From the NCBI GenBank assembly GCA_910578505.1, contig CAJTPV010000001.1:124001-188000 (forward strand): 64,000 nt of DNA. The letters are read 5' to 3'. Numbering within the stretch: the first letter of the stretch is position 1; each line of letters opens with the position of its first letter. Shown here piece by piece: positions 1 to 7,805 of the stretch. The position numbers and the translations under genes are program-made. A model generated the notes under the pieces. That model saw nothing but the letters and a program-made list of their open reading frames with translations, did no database searches and had not been told where the DNA came from. Origin of the DNA: an uncultured Oscillospiraceae bacterium (GTDB lineage: Bacteria; Bacillota; Clostridia; Oscillospirales; Oscillospiraceae).

Positions 1-118
1 TGGTCACGGCGGCGGGCAGCGCGGAGACAAAGATGTTGAGCACAAGCAGGATGGCCAGCACCACCACGGAGATGGTCAGGGAGTAGGCGCCGCCGCGAAA
101 GGCATTTTGGTTTCGCAT
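1..118 (-). CDS. GldG-like ABC transporter accessory protein, N-terminal part only
   Basis: This is the first 39 codons of a minus-strand gene that runs off the left edge of the window. The visible part has a short polar start (MRNQNAFRGG) followed by one hydrophobic membrane segment, about residues 14-36. Its ATG overlaps the TGA of the upstream permease gene as TGATG, so the two are translationally coupled. An auxiliary protein with an N-terminal anchor directly after an ABC-2 permease is typical of GldG/DUF4350-type components of GldA-GldF-GldG-like exporters. The family call rests on this context and the anchor only, because the diagnostic extracellular domain is outside the window. Confidence 0.5.
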   Translation of the reverse strand, partial: MRNQNAFRGGAYSLTISVVVLAILLVLNIFVSALPAAVT

Positions 119-819
119 CAGTTGTACCTCCGTTTCTCCAGCGACTGGATGGACAGGAACAGAAAGAACACGATCACGCTGGCATAGTAGACGATAGACG
201 TCATATCAAAAACCCCGTTGACAAAGCCGCTGAAGCGGTCGAACAGGGACAGGCTGGTCATGATGCCGGGCAGTAAACCTTCAAATTTTGTGCTGTCCAT
301 AAAGCAGGTAATGGCGATAGACGCAATCAAAACAAAGCAGACGCCATAGGCCAGATTCTCATTTTTGGTCAGGTGCTTGATCACCGCGCCCAGGGCCAGA
401 ATGATAACACAGATGGCAGCCACCGAGCCAAACGCGGTGGTGGAGATGTACTCCGACAGACTGACGCTGTAATAGTTCAGCAGGATCACCGCAATCCCGA
501 TCCCTGCGGCAAAGCCCTGGTTGTCGGTCAGGGAGGAGATAAACACCCCCAGGGCGATCAGCGCCGCGCCCATAATGAAAAACGCCAGCATGGAGCCATA
601 AGAGGTCAGCAGGTACACATCCCCGAACTGGCTGAAAATCAACGGATATACCGCCACAATGCACAGCGGGATCATGTAGACCACCAGCAGAGCCAGATAC
701 TTGCCCACGATGACCTGGGTGGTGGTGATGGGCAGGGAGTACAGCAGCTGGTCGGTCTTTTGCTTCCGCTCCTCGGCGATGACCCGCATGGTCAGGATAT
801 CTGCTGGAGAAAATGCCAT
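118..819 (-). pseudogene. ABC-2 type transporter permease, N-terminus lost at a rearrangement junction
   Basis: The body is a typical ABC-2/GldF-type permease. It has the motif ILTMRVIAEERKQKTDQLL, then alternating membrane helices (about five visible), and ends with the polar tail SLEKRRYN. Family members carry 50-60 residues with two further helices before the LTMR motif; here they are missing. The reading frame upstream of about position 800 instead runs antisense through the start of the histidine kinase on the other strand. Translation might still begin at the ATG at 819 (MAFSPADILTMR), but the product would lack its first membrane helices. It is coupled to the GldG-like gene downstream. 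No ATPase partner is visible, as expected if the upstream genes were removed by the same rearrangement. Confidence 0.7.
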
Positions 820-821
820 GA
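795..821 (+). pseudogene. C-terminal remnant of an OmpR-type response regulator
   Basis: Eight codons and a stop read GYLLEKMP*, which matches the end of winged-helix response regulators (…VRGxGYxLE…). The TGA overlaps the ATG of the histidine kinase as ATGA, the usual coupling of regulator and kinase. Upstream of about 795 the frame has no regulator sequence and the DNA belongs to the permease on the other strand. I infer that the regulator gene was deleted except for this tail. The remnant is short, so the call depends on its position directly before the kinase. Confidence 0.5.
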
Positions 822-2048
822 TCCGTTCACTGCGCCGTAAGTTTATTCTGATTGCTATGGTGTCACTGGTTGGAACCATGGCCGTGCTCTGCACCGCTAT
901 TGGTATTGGGGATCACTATATCACTACCAACCGGGTAGACAAGGCGATTTCCATTCTTCATCAAAATGGAGGGACTTTTCTCCCGCCCGGCTCCCACTTT
1001 GACCTTTCAGATTTCGGCTTTCAGATCACCCCTGAGACGTCTTTTGAAATGCGGTATTTTATTGTGGAACCGAGCGCACAGAGAGAAATCAGGTCAGTGA
1101 ATCTGGACCATATTGCCGCCCTGGATCGGCAGACCGTTGTAGAGACAATCAGCCGGATAATCAATACCGGAGCGGCGCGGGGATATGTGGACCATTACCG
1201 TTTTGGTGTGTTCCAGGATGAGAGCGGAGGAGACATCATCATCGTTTTGGACTGCTTTCTTCAGCTCCAGGCAACAAACAATATCCTTCGGATCACGGTT
1301 GCCGTATTTCTGACCTGCGCCCTGATTGTTTTTATCCTGCTGCTCTGTTTGTCCAAACTGGCGATTCGTCCTTTCGTTGACAACCTGGAACGGCAGCGGC
1401 AGTTTATTACCGACGCTTCCCACGAGCTGAAAACACCGCTGGCCATTCTGTCGGCGGACATGGGGCTGCTGGAGGACACCTACGGAGAGGACAAATGGCT
1501 GGAGAGCGCGAAATCCCAAATCACCCGGTTAGACAGGCTCATCAAAAATCTGGTGGAGCTGGCCCGCACAGAGGAGACCATCAAAGAGGACACAGTGGAG
1601 CTGTTTTCGATCAGCGAGATCGCCCAGGCCAGCGCGGACGCCGTTCAGCCGCTGGCCGAAGCGGACGGAAAAACGTTGACGGCGGAAATCCCCGATGAAG
1701 TCCGCATGAAGGGCGTCCGGGACAATTTCTTCCGCCTCTTTTCGATTCTGCTGGACAATGCGGTCAAATACTGCGACCCGGCGGGGGGGCATTCATCTGT
1801 CTGTATCCATGCGGGGACGGAGCATCTGCATTTCCGTATCCAACCCCTGCACCGGCGTGGACACGGCCCAGCTCTCCCGGTACTTTGACCGGTTCTACCG
1901 GGCGGATTCCTCCCGCGCCCGCTCCACCGGGGGATACGGGATCGGCCTGTCCACCGCCAAAGCCATTGTCACCCGGCACAAGGGCCGCATTTCCAACCAC
2001 TATGCGGATGGCGTCATCACCTTTACCGCTGTGATCCCGCAGAGCTGA
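818..2048 (+). pseudogene. Sensor histidine kinase, frameshifted in a G7 run
   Basis: The kinase starts at ATG 818 (MIRSLRRKF) with GGAG about 8 nt upstream. It has a membrane helix at about 8-30, an extracytoplasmic sensor region, a second helix at about 158-180, and the phosphoacceptor box TDASHELKTPLAIL with His about residue 202. The ATPase domain begins with the N-box DNAVKY. The frame then breaks at the seven-G run 1783-1789: the original frame stops at 1888, while the +1 neighbour frame continues with FDRFYRADSS, GGYGIGLSTAKAI and ends at 2048. Removing one G restores a complete kinase. This could be a real inactivating or phase-variable slip, or a sequencing error. Its partner regulator upstream is reduced to a remnant. 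Confidence 0.8.
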
Positions 2049-2131
2049 TGCTCCTGCGTTTATATAGGAACTGCCGGGCCGCGGCGCCGGCAATGGAACA
2101 GTGATAGTAGGTCCCTGGAGCCGCACAGCTG

Positions 2132-2178
2132 AGAACCCCCGCCGGCAAGCCTGCTATAGGCCTGCCGGCGGGGGTTCT
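2132..2178. terminator. Strong hairpin between convergent genes
   Basis: A perfect 16-bp inverted repeat (arms 2132-2147 and 2163-2178, GC-rich ends AGAACCCCCG…) lies between the kinase ending at 2048 and the minus-strand larE-like gene ending at 2240. There is no clear T-run on either side, so it may act as a bidirectional stop or an RNA-protecting hairpin. Confidence 0.5.
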
Positions 2179-2239
2179 GTGCTGGTATATGCTCCTGGCG
2201 TGCTCCTCGGACCGGTGAAAACGCCTGTCCATACAGTCC

Positions 2240-2995
2240 TCATGTCTCCCGGCTCTCCCGGGCGCTGCTGTCCAGCATGATGCTCCCGAAGTCCCCCGCC
2301 AGCCGCAGCTGCAGGTCCGGCAGAATCGCCTGGGCCAACGCCATCTGCTCCCGCCGGACCTGGAGCAGGCCGTCCCCGCCCCGCAGCCGCAGCCGGAAGT
2401 CGCTGAGCCCCGCAGCCGCGAAGGCGGCCTCGCCCCTGGCCACCCGGCCCAAATCCCCTGCTGTGATCGCCGTCCCCGCCGGAATCCGGGTGGCCAGGCA
2501 CGCATAGGACGGCTTGTTCCACACCGGCAGCGCCGCCTCCGCCGCCAGACGCCGGATCTCGCTCTTTGTCACGCCGCACTCCCGCAGGGGCGAGCGCACC
2601 CCCAGCTCCCGCAGGGCCCGCATGCCGGGCCGGTCCGATGCGTCGTCCGAGGCGTTGCTGCCGTCCGCCACCAGGGGCAGGCCGTCCGCCGCCGCCGCCG
2701 CGATCAGCCGGGTAAACAGCGCCTTTTTGCAGTAGTAACAGCGGTCCGGCGGGTTTGCCGCCACCCCCGGAGCCGCCAGGATGTCAACGTCGATCACCCG
2801 CAGCGTAGCGCCCAGCCGCCGGGCGGTATCCGCCGCGTCCGCCAGCTCGAAAGCCGGCTGAAAGGGCGTGCGCACAAAGTACGCCGCCGTCCGCCGGGCG
2901 TACCGCACCGCCTCGTGCAGCAGCCACGCCGAGTCCACTCCGCCGGAAAAGGCCACCCCTACCGCCGGGTTCTCCTGAAAAAAAGCCGTCATCAT
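2240..2995 (-). CDS. larE: LarE-like ATP-dependent sacrificial sulfur transferase
   Basis: LarE is a PP-loop enzyme that adenylates a pyridinium dicarboxylate substrate and donates sulfur to make the nickel-pincer cofactor of lactate racemase. The 251-residue protein shows the P-loop-like FSGGVDS at about residue 17, the Cys-containing NPPDRCYYCK, DGSNASDD, SPLRECGVTK, and KPSYACLATRIP, which are hallmarks of the LarE/ExsB-like family. Its ATG overlaps the stop of the preceding deacetylase gene as ATGA, and a GGAGGAG site precedes it. No larA, larB or larC is nearby, so the cofactor's target enzyme is elsewhere or different. It is the last gene of the minus-strand operon that starts near 7.5 kb. 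Confidence 0.82.
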   Translation of the reverse strand: MMTAFFQENPAVGVAFSGGVDSAWLLHEAVRYARRTAAYFVRTPFQPAFELADAADTARRLGATLRVIDVDILAAPGVAANPPDRCYYCKKALFTRLIAAAAADGLPLVADGSNASDDASDRPGMRALRELGVRSPLRECGVTKSEIRRLAAEAALPVWNKPSYACLATRIPAGTAITAGDLGRVARGEAAFAAAGLSDFRLRLRGGDGLLQVRREQMALAQAILPDLQLRLAGDFGSIMLDSSARESRET

Positions 2996-3873
2996 GCTCC
3001 TCCGTGCAGCGCCCGCTCCAGACGCCTTACCAGCTTCGCTCCCGTACAGTTCTCCTCCACGTTGAACCGGCCCAGCACCCGCAGGCAGTCCGGCTGGCCA
3101 ATATACAGCCGGTTGCTGCAGCTGATGGTGGTGAAGGTGAAGTCAATGCCCTCCTGTCCCAGCAGACCGTCCAGCTCATGGGTCCAGTAGCCGTAGGGGA
3201 AGGAAAGGGCCATAAATTCCGTGGGCGCGCGGCCCTCCCGCCGGGCCCGGAACTGCCGCAGGTCCTCCCGGATGGCGGCGGCGTACTCCTCGTCCGTCTC
3301 GCCCTCCTCCCGGAGCATGCCGTCCCGCAGGCCGATGCCCTCATCTATGAGGCGGTGCATGTCAAAGGTGTGGGACTGGAGGTCCAGCACCCCCTTCTCC
3401 ACCCACGGCAGGGCCTGCTCGTAGGAAAACCGCTCCTCCCAGATATAGTTGCCGCTGCGGTAATCCAGCACCTCGCCCTCATAGCAGCCAATCATGAACA
3501 CCGTGGCGCAGAACCCCAGCTCCTCCAGCACCGGCGCGGCGATGGTCAGGTTGCTGGCGTAGCCGTCGTCCATGGTAATGAGCACCGGCTTTTCCGGCAG
3601 AGACGCCCCGTGCAGCACATGGTCCCGCACCTGCGGGAGGGTCACGGTCTGGAACCCGGCGTCCTTCAGCGCGGCCATCTGCTCCCGGAACCGTCCGCTG
3701 GAGACCATGGTCCCCGGCCCCGGCTCATCGGAAAAGTGGTGGTACATCAGCACCGGCAGCCGGCGGCCTGGGCCGCTGAACAGCCCGCAGCGGATATCCA
3801 GGCCCAGCGCCAGCAGCGCCGCAGACAGCACAGCTATCAAAATCTGTCTCCAATACTTTCTCACACCAGGCAC
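2992..3873 (-). CDS. Membrane-anchored polysaccharide deacetylase
   Basis: A 293-residue NodB-fold deacetylase with one N-terminal membrane helix (about residues 9-27), placing the domain outside the cell. Motifs seen in order are PVLMYHHF, ITMDDGYASN (catalytic Asp and metal Asp), LQSHTFDMH (metal His pair) and SFPYGYWT. The PVLMYHHF start and the ITMDDGY motif place it with the IcaB/PgaB-like group that deacetylates poly-N-acetylglucosamine or wall glycans; the substrate is unknown. The start is a GTG; a second in-frame GTG three codons later is also possible. It follows htrA in one operon with a two-component system, suggesting a role in envelope maintenance. Confidence 0.82.
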   Translation of the reverse strand: MPGVRKYWRQILIAVLSAALLALGLDIRCGLFSGPGRRLPVLMYHHFSDEPGPGTMVSSGRFREQMAALKDAGFQTVTLPQVRDHVLHGASLPEKPVLITMDDGYASNLTIAAPVLEELGFCATVFMIGCYEGEVLDYRSGNYIWEERFSYEQALPWVEKGVLDLQSHTFDMHRLIDEGIGLRDGMLREEGETDEEYAAAIREDLRQFRARREGRAPTEFMALSFPYGYWTHELDGLLGQEGIDFTFTTISCSNRLYIGQPDCLRVLGRFNVEENCTGAKLVRRLERALHGGA

Positions 3874-3898
3874 CCCCGCCGGAATTCTCTATCAGGCC

Positions 3899-5257
3899 CT
3901 ACTCCACCTGCATGGTCATCGTCAGATCCAGGTATTCGCCGTTCCGGTATATGCGGATGGGCACCTGGTCCCCCACGGACAGCCACCGGCGGATGACGAA
4001 GATCTCATCCACTGTGGAGACCTCCTGGCCGTTGAAGGACACGATATAGTCGCCCCTGCGGAGCCCGGCCAGGTCGGCGCTGCCGCCCTCGTCCACATCC
4101 TCCACCAGCAGCAGCCCGTGGAAGCCGTCCGGGAACCGGCGGTCCACCGTCAGCACCGACACGCCCAGGGCCGTCTGGGGCTCCAGCTCGCCGTACATCA
4201 CCAGCTCGTTGACCCACCGCTCCGCCTGGCTGGTGGGGATGGCGAAGCCCAGGCCCTCGATGGTATCGTACTCGCTCATCATCTTGATGGTGTTGATGCC
4301 CACCACCTGCCCGTACTCGTTGATCAGCGGGCCGCCGGAGTTGCCGCTGTTGAGGGCGGTGTTGGTCTGGATGAGCATCATGTTCACGCCGTCCACCTCC
4401 ACGGTCCGGCTGGCGGCGGAGATGATGCCGTTGGTAAAGGTGCTGCGCAGGTGGACGCCCAGGGGGTTGCCGATGGCGTAGCAGGGGTCGCCGATGGACA
4501 GCTCGTCGGACACGCCGAATTCCGCCGGCGTCAGGCCGGAGGCCTTTACCTTCAGCACCGCCAGATCCTGCTCCGCGTCATAGCCCACCAGGTGGGCGTC
4601 GTACTCCGACTCCGCCCCTGTGGGCCCCTTGACCATGGCGGAGCAGGAGCTGCAGCCGGCGATGACGTGGTAGTTGGTCAGGATATACCCGTCCTCGCTG
4701 AAGATGACGCCGGTCCCCACACTGCTGTACTTGTGCCGCGCCCCCAGCACGGTGACCACCGACAGATGGACCTTCTCATAGACCTCCCCCGGCTCCAGGG
4801 GGGCCCGCCCCTCCGCCGGGGACAGCTCCAGCCGGGCCAGGCCGCCCACGGGGTAGCGGGTGATGGTGGTCGCCTCCGCGCTGATCTCCCCCCGGTCCCA
4901 GTAGTACTCGTCCCCGTCCGGCGGCTCCCCGCCATCCTGGGCATACTGGTCCCCCGGCAGGGCCCAGCCATACTGGCCCACATACCAGATCCCCACCCCC
5001 AGGCACACCAGCCCGATGAGCAGCGACAGCCCCACAAACAGCCGCACGCCCCACCGGTTTTCCCGCCGGACCTTCTCCGGCGGCGCGATGGCGCTGCGCC
5101 AGGGGGCGAGATAGTCCTCCTCCTCGGCGCTGTCAAAGACGGGCTCCTCCCGCCGCAGCATGCAGGGGGGCAGGTCCCGCTCATAGCGCAGCTGCACCGG
5201 CTCGATCTGCTCAGTCTGCCGGTAGGTGAATACGATCTCCTTCTGCTGTTCCTCCAT
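3899..5257 (-). CDS. HtrA/DegP-type membrane-anchored serine protease with PDZ domain
   Basis: The protein has an acidic cytoplasmic segment, one membrane helix at about residues 70-95, an extracytoplasmic linker, a trypsin-like protease domain and one C-terminal PDZ domain. The catalytic triad is visible as NYHVIAG (His about 197), QDLAVLKV (Asp about 231) and NSGNSGGPL (Ser about 307). The PDZ domain carries LRRGDYIVSFNGQEV. I chose the ATG at 5257 over a GTG six codons upstream because AGGGGG lies 9 nt before it. Family members degrade or refold misfolded exported proteins. Its place after a response regulator and kinase resembles CssRS- or WalRK-linked htrA genes and suggests control by that pair. 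Confidence 0.9.
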   Translation of the reverse strand: MEEQQKEIVFTYRQTEQIEPVQLRYERDLPPCMLRREEPVFDSAEEEDYLAPWRSAIAPPEKVRRENRWGVRLFVGLSLLIGLVCLGVGIWYVGQYGWALPGDQYAQDGGEPPDGDEYYWDRGEISAEATTITRYPVGGLARLELSPAEGRAPLEPGEVYEKVHLSVVTVLGARHKYSSVGTGVIFSEDGYILTNYHVIAGCSSCSAMVKGPTGAESEYDAHLVGYDAEQDLAVLKVKASGLTPAEFGVSDELSIGDPCYAIGNPLGVHLRSTFTNGIISAASRTVEVDGVNMMLIQTNTALNSGNSGGPLINEYGQVVGINTIKMMSEYDTIEGLGFAIPTSQAERWVNELVMYGELEPQTALGVSVLTVDRRFPDGFHGLLLVEDVDEGGSADLAGLRRGDYIVSFNGQEVSTVDEIFVIRRWLSVGDQVPIRIYRNGEYLDLTMTMQVE

Positions 5258-5286
5258 TCTTCCATTCCCCCTCACACATCACACGG

Positions 5287-6816
5287 TTATTTTTGCTGTT
5301 TACTATGGAATCGGTACTCCTGCCGGACGGGCAGGGCCGCGGCAGGGTCCTCCGGCGCGCGGCGTGCGGCAGTTTGCCCGTCGGACTCCGCCAGCTGTAC
5401 GGTAAAGGTAAAGGTCGTCATGCCGTTTTCGCTGGCGGCTGTGATTTTCTCCCGGTGCTGCTCCAGGATGGTCCGCACGATATACAGACCCAGCCCCACG
5501 CCGTCCTTGTCCGCGCTGCGGGACTTGTCGGTCTTGTGGAACCGCTCGAAGAGCAGGGGCAGCTCCGCCGCCGGTATGGTCTCGCCGGCGTTGCGCACTG
5601 TCACCACGGCCTTCTCCCCCTGCTTTTCCAGCCCCAGGAAGAGGGTGCTGCCCTGGGAGGCGAACTTGGATGCGTTCTCCAGCAGGTTGTAGACCACCTG
5701 GGTCAAAAGGTCGTTGTCCCCCATGACGAGGATGGGCTCCTCCGGGATCTCCACATCCACGTCCAGCCCCCGGCCGGTAATCTGCTTCTCCATGCTCACC
5801 AGCACCCGGCGCATGGACTCCGACAGGTCGAAGGGCCGCTTCTGCTTGATCAGGTCGATGCTCTGCAGCTGGCTCACATCCAGCATCCGCCGCACCAGGC
5901 GGCTCAGCCGCCGGCTCTCGGCGGAGATGATGGACAGGTACTGCCGCTCCTCCTCCGGGGAGATGACGCCGTCCAGGATGCCGTCGGCGTAGCCGGCGAT
6001 GGTGGTCATAGGGGTTTTCAGCTCGTGGGAGATATTGGCGATGAACTCCCGCCGCTGCTGCTCCGTCTTCTGGATGGAGTCGGCCATCGCGTTGAAGGCC
6101 TCTGTCAGCTCGCCGATCTCGTCGTCCCGCCCGGTGTCGTGCACACGGGCGTCGAAGTTGCCCTCCGCGAAATTGCGGGCGGCGGTGGCCATGTCCTTGA
6201 TGGGCTTGGTCTGCTGCATGGTGGTGGTGGCGGTGACCACGAAGGCGATGAGCAGCACGGTGACGGCGGTCATGGCGAAGATGCCCAGGAAGGCCCGCCA
6301 CATCTCCGTCATGGTGTTGGGCTCCGCCACCGCCAGCACGGGGCCCACCACCGTGCCGCCCTCCGCCGTGCGGGCGGGCACGGCCACCACGAACCGGGCC
6401 TTGTCATAGAGGCCCAGCCGGCTGCTGCCGGCGTAGGACTCCCCCTGGGCCAGCTTTTCCCCCATTTCCGCCGGCAGGGTCAGCTCCCGGTTGCCGATGC
6501 TGCCGTCGGTGCTGATAAAGCCCCCCAGGCTGGGCATCCAGATGAGGAAATCGGTGCTGCTCATCCGCTTGGCCACGCTGACGATCTCCCGCAGGTCCTC
6601 GCTCCACGGCCCCTGGAGGACCCCCGGCTTGCTGCAGGCGGTGACGGCCATCTGGGCGATGACCTCCGCCTTGTCCTGGAGCTCGCCCCGCTTTTCGGAT
6701 ACGATGTAGCTGTAGGTCAGGGAGAAGAAGGACGCGCCCAGCAGCACCAGGGTCAGCGCCACCATCCCCACCGTCACGGTGAAGGTTCTCCAATAGATGC
6801 CTTTGAACCGGCTCAC
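5287..6816 (-). CDS. Sensor histidine kinase (HAMP, HisKA, HATPase)
   Basis: About 509 residues, with a membrane helix near 13-36, an extracellular sensor loop of about 130 residues, a second helix near 178-200, a HAMP linker, the phosphoacceptor box FIANISHELKTPMTTIAG (His about 264) and an HATPase domain with NLLENASKF and DKDGVGLGLYIV. The start is assigned to a GTG at 6816 with GGAGG 7 nt upstream; an earlier GTG sits too close to that site. It directly follows the response regulator and precedes htrA, so the pair probably senses envelope stress. The architecture resembles ResE/WalK-class kinases, but the signal cannot be read from the sequence. Confidence 0.9.
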   Translation of the reverse strand: MSRFKGIYWRTFTVTVGMVALTLVLLGASFFSLTYSYIVSEKRGELQDKAEVIAQMAVTACSKPGVLQGPWSEDLREIVSVAKRMSSTDFLIWMPSLGGFISTDGSIGNRELTLPAEMGEKLAQGESYAGSSRLGLYDKARFVVAVPARTAEGGTVVGPVLAVAEPNTMTEMWRAFLGIFAMTAVTVLLIAFVVTATTTMQQTKPIKDMATAARNFAEGNFDARVHDTGRDDEIGELTEAFNAMADSIQKTEQQRREFIANISHELKTPMTTIAGYADGILDGVISPEEERQYLSIISAESRRLSRLVRRMLDVSQLQSIDLIKQKRPFDLSESMRRVLVSMEKQITGRGLDVDVEIPEEPILVMGDNDLLTQVVYNLLENASKFASQGSTLFLGLEKQGEKAVVTVRNAGETIPAAELPLLFERFHKTDKSRSADKDGVGLGLYIVRTILEQHREKITAASENGMTTFTFTVQLAESDGQTAARRAPEDPAAALPVRQEYRFHSKQQK

Positions 6817-6849
6817 TGCCACCCCTCCTCTCTATCCGGCAGGACCCGT

Positions 6850-7545
6850 CTAGGACGGCTTTTTAGGCGTGACCTCGAACTTGTAGCCCACGCCCCACAC
6901 GGTCTTCAGCGCCCACTGGTCGGACACGTCCTCCACCTTCTCCCGCAGCCGCTTGATGTGTACATCCACCGTCCGGCTGTCGCCGAAGTAATCGAAGCCC
7001 CACACCTCGTCCAGCAGCTGGTTTCTGGTGTAGACCCGGTTGGGGGTGGAGGCCAGGTGGTAGAGGAGCTCCAGCTCCTTGGGCGGCGTGTCCACCTTTT
7101 TCCCGTCCACCGTCAGCTCGTAGGAGTCCAGATTGATCTCCAGCTTGTCAAACACCAGGCGCTTCCTGGTGTCCGCCGGGATCTCCGTCCGCCGCAGCAC
7201 AGCGTTGATGCGGGCGATCAGCTCCTTCATCTCGAAGGGCTTGACGATGTAGTCGTCCGCCCCCATCTCCAGGCCCTGGATGCGGTCGAACACCTCGCTC
7301 TTAGCGGTGATCATGATGATGGGCGTCCGGCTGGTCTCCCGGATTTTGGCGCACACGGCCCAACCGTCCATCACCGGCAGCATGATATCCAGCAGCACCA
7401 TGTCCGGCTCCATGGCCCGGAACATGTCCACCGCCGCCCCGCCGTCGAACACCGCCTGGACCTCAAATCCCTCTTTTTCCAAGTACATTCGAATCAGATC
7501 AGAGATGTTGTGATCGTCCTCCACGACTAAAATCTTTCTAGCCAT
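6850..7545 (-). CDS. OmpR-family response regulator
   Basis: A 231-residue regulator with a receiver domain (acidic pair ED at 9-10, phosphoacceptor Asp about 53 in LLDIMLPVMDG, Lys in VKPFEMKEL) and a winged-helix DNA-binding domain ending in VWGVGYKFEV. The start at ATG 7545 (MARKILVVED) is chosen over a longer frame because AGGAGG lies 7 nt upstream. It is the first gene of a minus-strand operon with a kinase, HtrA, deacetylase and LarE-like protein, and presumably controls that operon. Confidence 0.92.
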   Translation of the reverse strand: MARKILVVEDDHNISDLIRMYLEKEGFEVQAVFDGGAAVDMFRAMEPDMVLLDIMLPVMDGWAVCAKIRETSRTPIIMITAKSEVFDRIQGLEMGADDYIVKPFEMKELIARINAVLRRTEIPADTRKRLVFDKLEINLDSYELTVDGKKVDTPPKELELLYHLASTPNRVYTRNQLLDEVWGFDYFGDSRTVDVHIKRLREKVEDVSDQWALKTVWGVGYKFEVTPKKPS

Positions 7546-7611
7546 AAGCATCCTCCTGAATTTTCTCCACAAGCAGGTGAAAACAATACAATAATATACA
7601 GATTATACCCT

Positions 7612-7640
7612 TCAGGGAAGAGATTGCTTGAACTTTTTGT
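7612..7640 (-). promoter_or_regulatory. Putative promoter of the regulator-kinase-htrA operon
   Basis: A consensus -10 TATAAT lies at 7612-7617 on the minus strand, about 67 bp upstream of the regulator start. A weak -35 (CAAGCA, 17-bp spacing) lies near 7635-7640. A poor -35 with a good -10 fits a regulated promoter. Confidence 0.45.
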
Positions 7641-7646
7641 AAATTA

Positions 7647-7686
7647 GGTCCTGGACGGTCCTGGACGGTCCTGGGCGGTCCTGGGC
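7647..7686 (+). repeat. Four tandem copies of a 10-bp unit
   Basis: GGTCCTGGAC is repeated twice and GGTCCTGGGC twice in direct succession, in the gap upstream of the two-component operon. The last unit merges into the dispersed palindromic repeat at 7687-7710. Confidence 0.85.
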
Positions 7687-7710
7687 GGACGGCCAGTGCG
7701 CTTCGCGTCC
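7687..7710 (+). repeat. Dispersed REP-like palindromic repeat, copy A
   Basis: The 24-bp sequence beginning GGACGGCCAG and ending TTCGCGTCC matches copy B at 34542-34565 at 21 of 24 positions. The shared sequence extends about 10 bp to the left (GGTCCTGGGC). The last 14 bp also match copy C at 56749 in inverse orientation. It lies between genes, as expected of REP-like elements. Confidence 0.6.
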
Positions 7711-7805
7711 TCACATGATAGCGATCTTCAAAATCGATGGCAGGAAGCTCTCTCCGTCACAGCCCTCTCCGGCAAGGATTTTGCTGTTTAAAGGATGCCA
7801 AAGAT

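Noticed and set aside
3572..7530. Long plus-strand frames opposite htrA, the kinase and the regulator
   Set aside because: They are antisense to well-supported genes, rich in His, Pro, Gln, Arg and Ala as expected from GC-rich opposite strands, and have no ribosome sites or known domains.
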